The position numbers were made by a program, and so were the translations under genes. Under the pieces are notes generated by a model. It was not told where the DNA came from. It saw nothing but the letters and a program-made list of their open reading frames with translations, and searched no databases. A stretch of 16,187 bases of DNA, taken from assembly GCA_021807845.1 (NCBI GenBank), contig JAKBCM010000010.1:1-16187 (forward strand), in the 5' to 3' direction. The DNA is from Pseudomonadota bacterium. GTDB lineage: Bacteria > Pseudomonadota > Gammaproteobacteria > Legionellales > Legionellaceae. Shown here piece after piece: positions 15,926-16,187 of the stretch (position 1 is the first letter of the stretch; each line of letters starts with the position of its first letter).

Positions 15926-16187
15926 ATTGTTTTCCGAGACCTTAACGTTGTATGCCAAAAAATGAATACGCCAATCACAAGAAACAACAAAGGACCAAAC
16001 CACAACAGCATGGTTACTCCCTTAACGGGTGGGTTAAATAAAATAAAATCACCATATCGAGCCGTTAAATAAGCTATGATTTCGCTATCAGACTGGCCGG
16101 ATTTCACCCGCTGATAGACTTCATCCCGCAAATCTTTGGCAAGTGAGGCATTAGAATCAGCCAAATCTTGGTTTTGACAAACAAGAC
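15922..16187 (-). CDS. ccmH: Cytochrome c-type biogenesis protein CcmH, partial
   Basis: The reading frame runs off the right edge, so the N-terminus is missing. At the edge the frame reads LVCQNQDLADSNA, preceded by two bases compatible with a Cys codon, which is the redox motif (R)CLVCQNQ that reduces the apocytochrome haem-binding cysteines in the periplasm. The helical block AKDLRDEVYQRVKSGQSDSE and YGDFILFNPPV are typical, followed by one membrane anchor (MLLWFGPLLFLVIGVFIFW) and a short basic tail. The stop overlaps the ccmI start by four bases. Confidence 0.94.
   Translation of the reverse strand, partial: LVCQNQDLADSNASLAKDLRDEVYQRVKSGQSDSEIIAYLTARYGDFILFNPPVKGVTMLLWFGPLLFLVIGVFIFWHTTLRSRKTI

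Noticed and set aside
1..16187. CRISPR arrays, tRNA or rRNA genes, insertion-sequence transposases, prophage genes
   Set aside because: No regularly spaced repeats, no tRNA-like cloverleaf or rRNA sequence and no transposase or phage coding sequence were seen.

Overview
The window comes from an AT-rich gammaproteobacterial chromosome, most likely Legionella or a close relative of the Legionellales. The reasons are a secreted eukaryote-like ecto-NTPDase, a split-alpha transhydrogenase (pntAA/pntAB/pntB), a large protein combining a kinase-like and an oxygenase-like domain that resembles an effector, and dispersed palindromic repeats whose translation reads HPERSEGS. Genus assignment is an inference; there is no rRNA or tRNA here.

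Left part (1-4508). A GDA1/CD39 NTPDase runs off the left edge on the minus strand. A divergent gene at 920-1606 encodes an undescribed 228-residue protein whose HAE...PC...C pattern suggests a zinc-dependent deaminase fold. It is followed on the same strand by pntAA-pntAB-pntB, the proton-translocating NAD(P) transhydrogenase of the inner membrane.

Middle (4509-5428). A gene-poor stretch holds a hairpin directly before a good ribosome-binding site, a candidate 25-residue micro-ORF with a tandem heptapeptide, a small exported protein of unknown function (4859-5245), and a triple palindromic repeat between convergent genes.

Valine-type acyl-CoA operon (5429-10056, minus). An isobutyryl-CoA-dehydrogenase-like flavoprotein, an enoyl-CoA hydratase and a 3-hydroxyisobutyryl-CoA hydrolase are tightly packed and give three consecutive steps of valine catabolism. 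prfC (release factor 3) follows 31 bases later. recQ (10156-12006, plus) diverges from this operon.

Right part (12007-16187). A minus-strand gene encodes an 849-residue protein with a degenerate serine/threonine-kinase domain, followed by a region of unknown fold and a C-terminal Fe(II)/2-oxoglutarate-oxygenase-like HxD...H...R pattern. This is the most unusual gene in the window. Upstream of it lies a perfect 28-base inverted repeat, and then a minus-strand group made of ccmH (cut by the right edge), ccmI and a dodecin flavin-storage protein, overlapping by ATGA junctions.
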